Positions 42,949 through 52,001 of a stretch of DNA of 64,000 nucleotides are shown one piece after another. Both the position numbers and the translations under genes were made by a program. Source of the DNA: Scandinavium hiltneri (GTDB taxonomy: Bacteria; Pseudomonadota; Gammaproteobacteria; Enterobacterales; Enterobacteriaceae); NCBI RefSeq assembly GCF_024764835.1, contig NZ_JALIGE010000068.1:62001-126000 (forward strand). The letters are read 5' to 3'. Each line of letters begins with the position of its first letter. Within the stretch, counting starts at the first letter, position 1. The notes under the pieces were generated by a model that saw nothing but the letters and a program-made list of their open reading frames with translations, had not been told where the DNA came from and made no database searches.

Positions 42949-43146
42949 TCAGGTCATCGATTTCGTCAACATGTAGTAGATGACGACGCCTGCAACCACA
43001 AGCCCCCCACCAAAACGCCGTAAAATATGATCCGGAAGTTGCGATAACGCCGCGACCATTTTCCGCCAGGCCTGTGGATAGAGCATTGGGCCGAGGCCTT
43101 CAAGGACTAACACCAGCGCAAGCGCCAGCCAAATCGTTGAGTTCAT
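42949..43146 (-). CDS. yjeT: DUF2065 small membrane protein YjeT
   Basis: This 65-residue inner-membrane protein has two predicted helices (about 3-22 and 43-60) and the conserved LALVLVLEGLGPMLYP and LRRFGGGLVVAGVVIYYM stretches. The length is that of E. coli YjeT. Function is unknown. It lies between purA and hflC, with a terminator hairpin upstream separating it from hflC. Confidence 0.93.
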   Translation of the reverse strand: MNSTIWLALALVLVLEGLGPMLYPQAWRKMVAALSQLPDHILRRFGGGLVVAGVVIYYMLTKSMT

Positions 43147-43164
43147 GATTCATCCTGATAAAAG

Positions 43165-43190
43165 AAAACCACCGCCAATGCGGTGGTTTT
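43165..43190. terminator. Terminator after hflC
   Basis: A perfect 11-bp stem AAAACCACCGC/GCGGTGGTTTT with a CAAT loop. T-rich tails are present on both strands. It ends the superoperon running from nnr to hflC. Confidence 0.85.
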
Positions 43191-43215
43191 TTAACTAAAG
43201 CAACTGCCCGAGAGT

Positions 43216-44220
43216 TTAGCGCGTTGCGCTGCTCGGCGTCTTCATGTAGCGGAAGAAATCACTGTCCGGACTTAACACCATCACGTCTTGTCCAGAATTG
43301 AAGCTCGCCTCATATGCACGCAGGCTACGGATAAAGGCGTAGAAATCCGGATCCTGACTGAAGGCATCAGCAAACAGTTTTGCTGCTTCTGCATCGCCTT
43401 CACCGCGGGTGATGCGCCCCTGACGCTCAGATTCTGCCAGCGTTTTCGTCACTTCATAATCGGCTGCTGCACGCAGTTTTTCTGCCTCTTCCTGACCTTG
43501 TGAACGATGGCGACGGGCAACCGCTTCACGCTCTGCGCGCATACGGTTGTAAATCGCTTCCGACACTTCCGCTGGCAGGTTGATTTGCTTGATGCGAACA
43601 TCAACCACTTCAATCCCTAATGCCGCCATGCTGTTCGGGTTGATCACCGGCACTTTACCGTTGGTTTCCGCAACTACGCGTTCTGCTGCTTCAGCGATAG
43701 CGCTGTCTGCTGCAGGCGTGGCCACTTCGTCATCTCCGCCGGAAGAACCAGAGTTCAGCGCGTCGCGCACTTCGATGGTCAGACGACCACGGGAATCGGT
43801 CACGATGTCTTTCACATCCAGACGACCAATTTCAGAACGCAGACGGTCAGAGAACTTACGTTTCAGCAGCACTTCTGCCTGGGAGACGTCACCGCCGCCG
43901 GTTGCCAGATAGTAACGGCTGAAATCGCTGATACGCCATTTGATGTAGGAATCGACGATCAGGTCTTTCTTCTCTTTGGTGACGAAGCGATCGGCCTGGT
44001 TGTCCATGGTCTGAATGCGCGCATCCAGCGTTTTAACGGATTCAATAAACGGCACTTTGAAGTGCAGACCTGGCGCGTACACCAGCGGTTTATTTTCATC
44101 GTCACGAACGACTTTACCAAATCGCAGCGTGATACCGCGCTCACCCTCTTTCACCACAAATACTGACGTGTAGAGGCCTACCAGCACGATGATAATTAAC
44201 GCAATTACTGATTTACGCAT
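43216..44220 (-). CDS. hflC: FtsH regulator HflC
   Basis: HflC is an SPFH/prohibitin-family inner-membrane protein that forms a large periplasmic cage with HflK around the protease FtsH and limits its access to membrane substrates. The 334 residues equal E. coli: one N-terminal membrane helix (about 3-20, VIALIIIVLVGLYTSVFVV), then the SPFH domain and a long coiled coil. It starts 2 bp after hflK. Confidence 0.97.
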   Translation of the reverse strand: MRKSVIALIIIVLVGLYTSVFVVKEGERGITLRFGKVVRDDENKPLVYAPGLHFKVPFIESVKTLDARIQTMDNQADRFVTKEKKDLIVDSYIKWRISDFSRYYLATGGGDVSQAEVLLKRKFSDRLRSEIGRLDVKDIVTDSRGRLTIEVRDALNSGSSGGDDEVATPAADSAIAEAAERVVAETNGKVPVINPNSMAALGIEVVDVRIKQINLPAEVSEAIYNRMRAEREAVARRHRSQGQEEAEKLRAAADYEVTKTLAESERQGRITRGEGDAEAAKLFADAFSQDPDFYAFIRSLRAYEASFNSGQDVMVLSPDSDFFRYMKTPSSATR

Positions 44221-44222
44221 CG

Positions 44223-45500
44223 TTATTCCCCCTGACGCTGGTAGTCGTTACGCTGCGCATTCGCACGGCGTTGGTCCATGATATTGTCATCGCTTGATGC
44301 CGGTGCGTTGCTATTGCTGCTGGCGCTACTGCTCGAACTGGAGGCTGGTGGCAGGCGCAACAGACTGTTGGCACCACTGCTGTCATTCTTTTTTGCAGGT
44401 GCGGCACTGCCACCTTTCAGCATCTGGTCAAGCGGCAGAACCATCAGGTTGCCCCCTTTATCATTGACCAGCACTTTACGGGTATGGCTCAGCACTTTTT
44501 CCATGGTTTCGATATACAGACGTTCACGGGTAATTTCCGGTGCAGCTTTATACTCAGGCAGCAGTTTCGAGAAGCGCGCCACTTCACCCTGTGCTTCCAG
44601 GACAGTCTGCGTTTTATACGCACGCGCTTCTTCGAGAATACGCTGCGCCTGACCGTTCGCACGTGGCTGAACTTCGTTGGTGTACGCTTCGGCTTCACGG
44701 ATGTACTGCTGCTCGTTCTCACGGGCAGAAATCGCATCATCAAATGCGGCTTTCACTTCTTCCGGCGGACGTGCAGCCTGGAAGTTGACGTCCAGAAGGG
44801 TGATGCCCATGTTGTACGGCTTGATGGTCTCTTCCAGCTCACGCTGGGTATCGCTACGAATAACGGTACGACCTTCCGTCAGAATACGGTCCATGGTGTA
44901 TTTACCGATAACACCACGCAGGGCGCTGTCGGTTGCCTGACGCAGGCTGTCATCCGGGCTGGTGACGCTGTACAGGTATTTCTGTGGATCGGTGATGCGG
45001 TACTGCACGTTCATTTCAACGCGCACCACGTTTTCATCCGAGGTCAGCATCACGCCGGAAGCCGCGAGTTCACGAACCGCTTCCACGTTGACCGGAGTGA
45101 CTTCATCGACAAACGTCGGCTTCCAGTTCAGACCAGGCTCAACCAGGTGACTGAATTTACCGAAGCGCGTCACTACGCCGCGTTCTGCTTCTTTAATGGT
45201 GTAGAAACCACTCGCCGCCCAGATGATGACCACAGCCGCGGCAGCGATGCCCACGATGCGTCCACCCATTGGCGCGCGCGGCCCTTGAGAAGAATTATTA
45301 CTGCCGCCGCCTGAACCACCTTTACCGCCGCCTAAACCGCCGAGCTTTTTACTCAGCTTGCGGAAGATATCATCCAGATCAGGGGGCCCCTGATCGCGAC
45401 CACCTTTGTTTCCATTTCCCCCAGAGTTGCCGCCTTGATTATTGCTGCTTCCCCACGGGTCGCGGTCTTGTCCGTTATTACCGGGCTGATTCCACGCCAT
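44223..45500 (-). CDS. hflK: FtsH regulator HflK
   Basis: HflK is the SPFH-family partner of HflC in the FtsH-HflKC complex. The 425 residues (E. coli 419) comprise a Gly/Asn-rich cytoplasmic N-terminus (1-80), one membrane helix (about 80-98, IVGIAAAAVVIIWAASGFY), the SPFH domain (100-280) and a coiled coil. The C-terminal tail is serine-rich and slightly longer than in E. coli, which explains the extra residues. It is 80 bp downstream of hflX. Confidence 0.97.
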   Translation of the reverse strand: MAWNQPGNNGQDRDPWGSSNNQGGNSGGNGNKGGRDQGPPDLDDIFRKLSKKLGGLGGGKGGSGGGSNNSSQGPRAPMGGRIVGIAAAAVVIIWAASGFYTIKEAERGVVTRFGKFSHLVEPGLNWKPTFVDEVTPVNVEAVRELAASGVMLTSDENVVRVEMNVQYRITDPQKYLYSVTSPDDSLRQATDSALRGVIGKYTMDRILTEGRTVIRSDTQRELEETIKPYNMGITLLDVNFQAARPPEEVKAAFDDAISARENEQQYIREAEAYTNEVQPRANGQAQRILEEARAYKTQTVLEAQGEVARFSKLLPEYKAAPEITRERLYIETMEKVLSHTRKVLVNDKGGNLMVLPLDQMLKGGSAAPAKKNDSSGANSLLRLPPASSSSSSASSNSNAPASSDDNIMDQRRANAQRNDYQRQGE

Positions 45501-45580
45501 GTATATGCTCCATATTTGTTATGCGGTGTATACCCTTTTTACCGGGTATAAAGGCGAATAATCTTCAGGCTAGCTGGCTG

Positions 45581-46861
45581 TCAGACTACGTAGTCCACCA
45601 GCGCAGGTTCTTGCTTACAGAGGCGACGCCAGTCCACGATCGGCAGTCGAACTTCCAGACCGACGCTACCGTCCTCCTCCATCCACTCTTTTTCTATCGC
45701 CTGAAGCTGATAAAAACGGCTTCGTAAACGCCCTTCCTGTGGAGGTAAACGCAGCGTGTGCTGCGCCACTTCACCGGAAAGTCGTTCAGTTAAAGCCTGG
45801 AAAAGCAGTGGTACACCCACCCCGGTCTGCGCTGAGAGCCAGACCCGAATCGGTTTATTTTCTTCATCCCGGTCGATACGCGGCTCAAAATCTTCCAGCA
45901 TATCTATCTTGTTCATCACCAGCAGCATGGGGATCTCGTCGGCCTCGATTTCCTCGAGAACAACATTCACTGCATCAATGTTTTCCTGCACACGCACATC
46001 AGCGGCGTCAATCACATGCAGTAACAGCGTCGCCTGACGCGTCTCCTGCAATGTTGCTTTAAACGCGGCCACTAAATCGTGTGGCAAATGGCGAATAAAC
46101 CCAACGGTATCCGCCAGTACGGTTTCGCCGACATCAGCGACGTTAATCCGGCGCAGAGTGGGGTCGAGCGTCGCGAACAGCTGGTCCGCGGCATACACCT
46201 GTGCTTGAGTTATCTGATTAAATAACGTCGATTTTCCGGCGTTGGTGTAGCCCACCAGCGACACGGTTGGAACATCGGCTTTGGTACGCGAACGGCGTCC
46301 TTGTTCACGCTGCTTTTCTACTCTCTCCAGACGAGAGAGGATTTGCATAATACGATTACGCAGCAAACGACGGTCAGTTTCGAGCTGGGTTTCACCCGGG
46401 CCGCGCAAACCAATCCCGCCTTTCTGTCTTTCAAGGTGGGTCCAGCCACGCACCAGACGCGTCGCCAGATGGCGCAGCTGCGCCAGCTCAACCTGCAGTT
46501 TCCCTTCATGAGTACGTGCACGTTGAGCAAAAATATCGAGAATAAGACCCGTACGATCGATAACCCTGCACTCGCACAAACGCTCCAGGTTTCGCTCCTG
46601 GGCCGGACTTAATGCATGGTCGAATAAGACAACGGACGCCCCCGTTGTTTTCACGGCTTCCGCAATTTCGACAGCCTTACCTTCACCAACATAATACTTT
46701 GGGTGCGGCGCTTTACGGCTACCGGTAATCACCTGCATTGCTTCGACACCGGCGGAAGAGACCAGGGCTTCGAACTCCTGAAGGTCTTCCATATCTTTGT
46801 CTTGCGAAAAATAGATGTGTACCAGCACCGCCTGCTCACCGGCATCATAACGGTCAAACAA
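45581..46861 (-). CDS. hflX: Ribosome-splitting GTPase HflX
   Basis: HflX is a heat-induced GTPase that splits stalled 70S ribosomes. The 426 residues equal E. coli: an N-terminal HflX domain (about 1-195) with GIGLRGPGETQLETDRR, then the GTPase with G1 GYTNAGKST, G3 DTVGF and G4 NKID. It lies 74 bp after hfq. Confidence 0.97.
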   Translation of the reverse strand: MFDRYDAGEQAVLVHIYFSQDKDMEDLQEFEALVSSAGVEAMQVITGSRKAPHPKYYVGEGKAVEIAEAVKTTGASVVLFDHALSPAQERNLERLCECRVIDRTGLILDIFAQRARTHEGKLQVELAQLRHLATRLVRGWTHLERQKGGIGLRGPGETQLETDRRLLRNRIMQILSRLERVEKQREQGRRSRTKADVPTVSLVGYTNAGKSTLFNQITQAQVYAADQLFATLDPTLRRINVADVGETVLADTVGFIRHLPHDLVAAFKATLQETRQATLLLHVIDAADVRVQENIDAVNVVLEEIEADEIPMLLVMNKIDMLEDFEPRIDRDEENKPIRVWLSAQTGVGVPLLFQALTERLSGEVAQHTLRLPPQEGRLRSRFYQLQAIEKEWMEEDGSVGLEVRLPIVDWRRLCKQEPALVDYVV

Positions 46862-46935
46862 GCGTAATATCTCCTAAAAGACCAGCGGGGAACCGAACAA
46901 ACTGGCTCCCCGACATGGAAAAACAGCCATCAACC

Positions 46936-47247
46936 TTATTCGGTTTCGTCACTGTCTTGCGGCGCAGAAGAAGACTGCGCGTTGCTACCGTGATGGTAGT
47001 TACTACCAGTACTGCCGCCCGCGGCGTTGTTGCTATGATGAGAGACCGGACGAGACGGAACCACCGTAGAAATTGCGTGCTTATAGACCATCTGGCTGAC
47101 CGTGTTTTTCAACAGGATCACGAACTGATCGAAAGACTCAATTTGACCTTGCAGCTTAATACCATTCACCAAATAAATAGAAACTGGAACACGTTCCCGA
47201 CGCAGTGCGTTCAGAAACGGATCTTGTAAAGATTGCCCCTTAGCCAT
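46936..47247 (-). CDS. hfq: RNA chaperone Hfq
   Basis: Hfq is a hexameric Sm-like protein that pairs small RNAs with mRNAs and affects RNA stability. The 103 residues have the Sm1 and Sm2 motifs in the first ~65 residues (FLNALRRERVPVSIYLVNGIKLQGQIESFDQFVILL in pieces, with YKHAISTVVP). The intrinsically disordered tail ends DSDETE and is rich in Ser, Asn and Gly. AAGG precedes the ATG. Confidence 0.98.
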   Translation of the reverse strand: MAKGQSLQDPFLNALRRERVPVSIYLVNGIKLQGQIESFDQFVILLKNTVSQMVYKHAISTVVPSRPVSHHSNNAAGGSTGSNYHHGSNAQSSSAPQDSDETE

Positions 47248-47369
47248 TCTCTTTTCCTTATATGCTTGTTTTACCCACGGTTTTCAGGGAGTTACCCACA
47301 AACTTCGGGCTTGTACTTAGAACCTTGCGATTCTGAAAATTGCGCACGATACGTCTTAATTTTACACGT

Positions 47370-48320
47370 TCAGCCAAGACCCGCACCAACAACCTTTAAT
47401 ACATCGTTGAACGCCTGTTCAGGTTGTTCACTGTCTAACCAATGAACACCTTCCCAACCGCGCAACCAGGTTACCTGGCGCTTAGCCAACTGTCTCGTGG
47501 CGCAAATACCTCTATAAACCATTTCATCATATGAGATTTCGCCTTCAAGATATGACCACATCTGGCGGTATCCCACACAACGAACGGAAGGCATGTCCGT
47601 ATGCAAATCTCCACGGGCAAAAAGCGCCCGAACTTCTGCTTCAAAACCTGAAGCCAACATCTGATGAAAACGCTGCTCGATGCGTTGATGGAGCAGTTCA
47701 CGGCTCGCCGGGGCGATGGCGAACTGATGCACCGTGTACGGCAGAGCCTCTCCTGACGTTTGCGTCAGTTCCGTTAAAGTTTTACCCGAAATGAAAAAAA
47801 CTTCCAGTGCCCGGGAAAGTCTTTGCGGATCATTTGGATGAATACGCGCGGCAGCAACCGGATCAATCTCCTGAAGTTGCTGATGCAGCGCATTCCATCC
47901 CTGCTCTGCTGCTTGTTGCTCAATTCTGGCTCTGACGTCCGGATCTGCCGACGGTAACGGCGACAACCCTTCCAACAACGCCTTGAAATACAACATCGTA
48001 CCGCCCACCAACAGCGGGATTTTTCCTGCTGCGGTGATCTCCGCCATCTCGGCCAGCGCATCGCGGCGGAAATCTGCGGCAGAATACGCCTGGCTCGGGT
48101 CGAGAATATCCAACAACCGGTGCGGTGCAGCGGCAAGCTCCGCCGCATCCGGTTTCGCGGTCCCGATATCCATCTCTCGATAAATGAGGGCGGAATCCAC
48201 GCTAATCAACTCTACGGGCAAAACTTTACGCAACTCAATGGCTAACGCGGTTTTACCGGAGGCCGTTGGCCCCATCAAAAATATGGCCTTTGGCAGGCTT
48301 GCCTCTGTTACATCACTCAT
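47370..48320 (-). CDS. miaA: tRNA dimethylallyltransferase MiaA
   Basis: MiaA adds the dimethylallyl group to A37 of tRNAs that read UNN codons. The 316 residues equal E. coli: P-loop GPTASGKTAL at 17-26, DSALIYREMDIGTAKP, DILDPSQAYSAADF and the swinging region near CVGYRQMW. The start is the ATG at 48320 by homology, overlapping the end of mutL by 8 bases; an in-frame ATG at 48332 is also possible. Confidence 0.96.
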   Translation of the reverse strand: MSDVTEASLPKAIFLMGPTASGKTALAIELRKVLPVELISVDSALIYREMDIGTAKPDAAELAAAPHRLLDILDPSQAYSAADFRRDALAEMAEITAAGKIPLLVGGTMLYFKALLEGLSPLPSADPDVRARIEQQAAEQGWNALHQQLQEIDPVAAARIHPNDPQRLSRALEVFFISGKTLTELTQTSGEALPYTVHQFAIAPASRELLHQRIEQRFHQMLASGFEAEVRALFARGDLHTDMPSVRCVGYRQMWSYLEGEISYDEMVYRGICATRQLAKRQVTWLRGWEGVHWLDSEQPEQAFNDVLKVVGAGLG

Positions 48321-50172
48321 TTTTAAGGGCATTCATCGCCGTAATCAGATCAACGGGTTGTAACAGGCCACCCGGCGGAGCTTTTACCAGCTGCGGACAG
48401 AGACGTTCGACATCTGTCAGCACGGCAATTGCCTGCGCCATATTCCACTGCGCATGTTCGCTTGCGAGGTTACGCGCCAGCCACTGCGCCAGCGTTCCCG
48501 CATCGAAAGTTGATTGCTGCGCGAGGTAGCCTATCAGTTCAGGAATCAAGATTTGTAAATTTTGTTGTCTTAAGGGTAAAGGCACCGCACGCACGGTCAC
48601 ATGCTGGCTTTCTGATTGAATATCAATGCCTAATTGCCCTAATACCGTCAGGGACTTTTTCAGCGCCGCCTGTTCATCTGCGGAAATTTTTAACCGCAGA
48701 GGAATGAGCAGCGGCTGTGCGCAAACCGCGGTACTGTCCGGCGAAAGCTGTGCCTGACGTAACCAGCGCTCGGCCACCGGCAATGCCAGTAAGCTCAGTT
48801 TTCCATCACGTTCCAGCAGCGCCCGGTCACCCGCCACGATGGTCAGCACTCGACCAAAGCTGCTGCTGTGGCCAGCCAGGCTTTCAGCCACTGGCGTGGA
48901 AACAGCTTTACGTTCAGCAACTGGCGTATCCAGAAGCTGCTTATACAGCGCGCCCTGCTGTTTCTGATAGCCCGGCTGCGCATTTGGCCACATAGCACCG
49001 CCTTCAGCCCGCGCATTACCGCCAGAAGAAGAGGCGCTATAGCGTGGAGCCGCAGGTTCCCGGGCGACAGCCGGTTCCGCAAAGTGATTGCGCCCCGCCG
49101 CGACGCGGTTTTCCGGCAGTGCACGCGGCGCGGGTTGTTCATCTTCATCTGCCAGCGGCAGCGGGGCGTCCATCTGCTGTTGCAGCACGCTCACCACGCC
49201 CTGATAGATAAAGTCATGTACCAGCCGCGACTGGTGGAAACGCACCTCGTGTTTGGCCGGATGCACGTTCACATCCACCTGATGCGGATCGATAGTCAGA
49301 TAAAGCACGAACGCTGGCTGCTCACCCGCGCCAAGCTTGTCTTCACAGGCCTGACGAATAGCGTGGTTGATCAAGCGATCGCGCATCATGCGGCCATTGA
49401 CGTAGCAATACTGAATTTCAGCGAGCTGGGCGTTGGTGTGCTGCGGGTCTGCCACCCAGCCGTGCAGGGCTAAATCGCCATGCTGCCACTCGATAGCCAG
49501 CGCCTGTTCCACAAACGGCGTGCCGCAGATAGCGGCCAAACGGCGTTCTTTCTGCCCGTCCTGGGCTACGGCGCGATACTGACGCACCATTTTTCCGTTG
49601 TGATTGAGATTGATAGTGACGTCAAAACGGGCCAGCGCGATTCGGCGAATCACCTCGTCGATATGGCTGAATTCCGTTTTTTCTGTGCGCATGAATTTGC
49701 GGCGCGCCGGGGTGTTGTAGAACAGATCCAGCACCTCAAGCGTGGTGCCCACAGGATGTGCGGCGGGTTTCACCGTCACGTCCATGTCGCGCCCTTCGGC
49801 GTAGGCCTGCCAGGCTTCCTGCTGCTCAGCAATGCGAGAGGTCAGCGTCAGACGCGAAACGGAGCTGATACTCGCCAGCGCTTCGCCACGGAAACCGAGA
49901 CTGATAATGGCTTCCAGATCGTCGAGCGAGGCAATCTTGCTGGTCGCGTGACGCGCTAACGCCAGCGCCAGTTCGTCTTTTTTAATGCCACAGCCGTTAT
50001 CACGAATGCGGATGAGCTTCGCCCCGCCGCGTTCGATGTCAATATCGATACGGGTCGCGCCCGCATCCAGACTGTTTTCTACCAGCTCTTTCACCACCGA
50101 CGCAGGTCGTTCCACCACTTCGCCAGCGGCAATCTGGTTCGCAAGCTGCGGCGGCAGAACCTGAATCGGCAT
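48313..50172 (-). CDS. mutL: DNA mismatch repair protein MutL
   Basis: MutL couples MutS mismatch recognition to MutH and UvrD in methyl-directed repair. The 619 residues (E. coli 615) include the GHKL ATPase motifs KELVENSLDAGA (Glu29, Asn33 region), DNGCGI and GFRGEALASISSV in the first ~110 residues. The ATPase and transducer reach about residue 330. A variable linker follows, where the extra residues lie, and then the C-terminal dimerisation domain. It overlaps miaA and begins 10 bp after amiB. Confidence 0.97.
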   Translation of the reverse strand: MPIQVLPPQLANQIAAGEVVERPASVVKELVENSLDAGATRIDIDIERGGAKLIRIRDNGCGIKKDELALALARHATSKIASLDDLEAIISLGFRGEALASISSVSRLTLTSRIAEQQEAWQAYAEGRDMDVTVKPAAHPVGTTLEVLDLFYNTPARRKFMRTEKTEFSHIDEVIRRIALARFDVTINLNHNGKMVRQYRAVAQDGQKERRLAAICGTPFVEQALAIEWQHGDLALHGWVADPQHTNAQLAEIQYCYVNGRMMRDRLINHAIRQACEDKLGAGEQPAFVLYLTIDPHQVDVNVHPAKHEVRFHQSRLVHDFIYQGVVSVLQQQMDAPLPLADEDEQPAPRALPENRVAAGRNHFAEPAVAREPAAPRYSASSSGGNARAEGGAMWPNAQPGYQKQQGALYKQLLDTPVAERKAVSTPVAESLAGHSSSFGRVLTIVAGDRALLERDGKLSLLALPVAERWLRQAQLSPDSTAVCAQPLLIPLRLKISADEQAALKKSLTVLGQLGIDIQSESQHVTVRAVPLPLRQQNLQILIPELIGYLAQQSTFDAGTLAQWLARNLASEHAQWNMAQAIAVLTDVERLCPQLVKAPPGGLLQPVDLITAMNALKNE

Positions 50173-50182
50173 GAAGCGCTCC

Positions 50183-51523
50183 TTAATTAATTAACGTCCC
50201 GCCGGGGCCAGACGCGCTGGCCGTTTGCGAGGCTTCGCCGCGCGGCCCGCTCTGCAGCGGATGCGCGTTAAAATAGTTGCGCAGCCCGTTATAAATCGCC
50301 TCGGCGATCTGCTGCTGATAGTCGTTGCTACCCAGTAAACGCTCTTCACCACCGTTACTGATAAAACCGGTTTCGACGAGGATAGACGGGATGTCCGGCG
50401 AGCGTAAAACGCCAAGACTGGCGTGCTCAGGACGGCGCTTATGAATGTTTCCGACGCGCTGGAGCTGGCCCAGGACATCAACCGCCACATCATACCCGAC
50501 GCGTTGGGAATGGCCGAATTGTAAATCCAGCACTGCCTGGCTCAGATACGGGTCAGACTGGCTGTTAGCCAGCACGTCACCCGCCCCGCCGAGCAGTTCA
50601 GACTGCTTCTCGTGCTGCTCCAGCCAGCCTGCCATTTCGCTGTTCGCACGACGGTTGGACAGTACCCAGACCGACGCGCCCGTGGCGTCGCGGTTTGGCG
50701 CGGCATCCGCATGGATGGAGACCAGGAAGTTGGCATTCTGCTTACGCGCCACGTCCGAACGGCCCATGACCGAAATGAAGTAATCGCCATCGCGGGTCAG
50801 CACGCCTTTAAACATCGGGTCGTCGTTCAGCAAGGTGCGCAGTTTGCGGGCAATCGAAATGGTGACGTTTTTCTCTTTAGTTCCGCCCGGTCCGATGGCG
50901 CCAGGATCCTGACCACCATGACCGGCGTCGATGGCGATGATCACTTTATCGCCGCTGACGCTGCTTGTGCGGGACCGTGCGGGACGCGTTTCGGTGTTGC
51001 TGCTGGTCACGCTGGTCATTCTGTCGTTTTGCAGTTTAAACGGGTTACGTGCCGGCTCGACCTGACGAGGAGCGGCGGCTGCAACGACTGGTGCTTCCAC
51101 GCGTTTCGCGACGACCGGAGGAGGTGGTGGTGGCGGTGCATCTGCGTTAATGGTGAAGACGACGGTGTAGTTTCCGCCGCTTTGTTGTTTCACCGCGCGT
51201 GTCTTGCCGTCGCCGGTTAAATCAACCACCAGGCGCAGGGACTGTGCGTCCTTCGGCGTGCCGGAACGAATGCTTTTGACCAGATTGTTACCGCTGAAAT
51301 TGAGCGGCAAACCCTGGATAACACCGGTTTGTTTGATATCGAGCGCGACGCTGCGTTTTCCTTCCTGCGAGAAGGAGTAATCAGGATCGCCCATAAAACT
51401 GAACGTAATACGGGCCTGTTTATCGCCATTGGATACCTGAATATCGGATAAACTTGCCGCCGTTGCCTGCAAACTAAACAGCATCATGCCGACAACCCAC
51501 CAACTTTTAACGCGATGCATCAT
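50183..51523 (-). CDS. amiB: N-acetylmuramoyl-L-alanine amidase AmiB
   Basis: AmiB is a periplasmic zinc amidase that splits septal peptidoglycan, activated by EnvC through FtsEX. The 446 residues from 51523 (MMHRVKSWW) compare with 445 in E. coli. In order: a signal peptide (about 1-23, ending QATA), an AMIN domain (about 25-125), a proline-rich linker (PPPPPPP), and an amidase_3 domain (about 195-425) with IDAGHGGQDPGAIG, SIHADA and VLVETGFISN. Confidence 0.96.
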   Translation of the reverse strand: MMHRVKSWWVVGMMLFSLQATAASLSDIQVSNGDKQARITFSFMGDPDYSFSQEGKRSVALDIKQTGVIQGLPLNFSGNNLVKSIRSGTPKDAQSLRLVVDLTGDGKTRAVKQQSGGNYTVVFTINADAPPPPPPPVVAKRVEAPVVAAAAPRQVEPARNPFKLQNDRMTSVTSSNTETRPARSRTSSVSGDKVIIAIDAGHGGQDPGAIGPGGTKEKNVTISIARKLRTLLNDDPMFKGVLTRDGDYFISVMGRSDVARKQNANFLVSIHADAAPNRDATGASVWVLSNRRANSEMAGWLEQHEKQSELLGGAGDVLANSQSDPYLSQAVLDLQFGHSQRVGYDVAVDVLGQLQRVGNIHKRRPEHASLGVLRSPDIPSILVETGFISNGGEERLLGSNDYQQQIAEAIYNGLRNYFNAHPLQSGPRGEASQTASASGPGGTLIN

Positions 51524-51539
51524 CCCGTCATCCCTCAGG

Positions 51540-52001
51540 TTAACTGGCCAAGTGTGCCAGTAAAGACTCACCCAGTGAGGAGACTGCCGTCACGCGCGCC
51601 TCTCGCCCTTGTGCCTGGTACTCCAGGTGAATTTCGACATCCGGTTCAGGCAACACACCCGCGCCCTGTTGCGGCCATTCCACCAGGCAAATGGCATTGT
51701 CAGCGAAGTAATCGCGGATCCCCATGAATTCAAGTTCCTCAGGATCCGCAAGGCGATATAAATCAAAGTGGTACACCATCAAATTTTCGAGGGTATACGG
51801 CTCAACCAGCGTATAAGTCGGGCTTTTGACGTTGCCTTTGTGGCCCAGCGCTTGCAAAAATCCGCGGCTGAAAGTGGTTTTCCCGGCGCCCAAATCGCCG
51901 TAGAGATAAATGACGGTTGCGCCTGTGCAGGCCCCGGCAATGCGGTTGCCGAGATCTAATGTTGCCTGCTCATTGGGTAAGGGAATCACTCGATTTATCA
52001 T
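51540..52001 (-). CDS. tsaE: tRNA t6A-modification ATPase TsaE (YjeE)
   Basis: TsaE is the ATPase of the TsaBCDE complex that makes threonylcarbamoyladenosine at A37 of ANN-decoding tRNAs. The 153 residues equal E. coli, with the Walker A motif GDLGAGKTTFSRG at about 35-47 and HFDLYRL. Its start lies 32 bp inside the end of nnr, so translation is probably coupled. Confidence 0.96.
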   Translation of the reverse strand: MINRVIPLPNEQATLDLGNRIAGACTGATVIYLYGDLGAGKTTFSRGFLQALGHKGNVKSPTYTLVEPYTLENLMVYHFDLYRLADPEELEFMGIRDYFADNAICLVEWPQQGAGVLPEPDVEIHLEYQAQGREARVTAVSSLGESLLAHLAS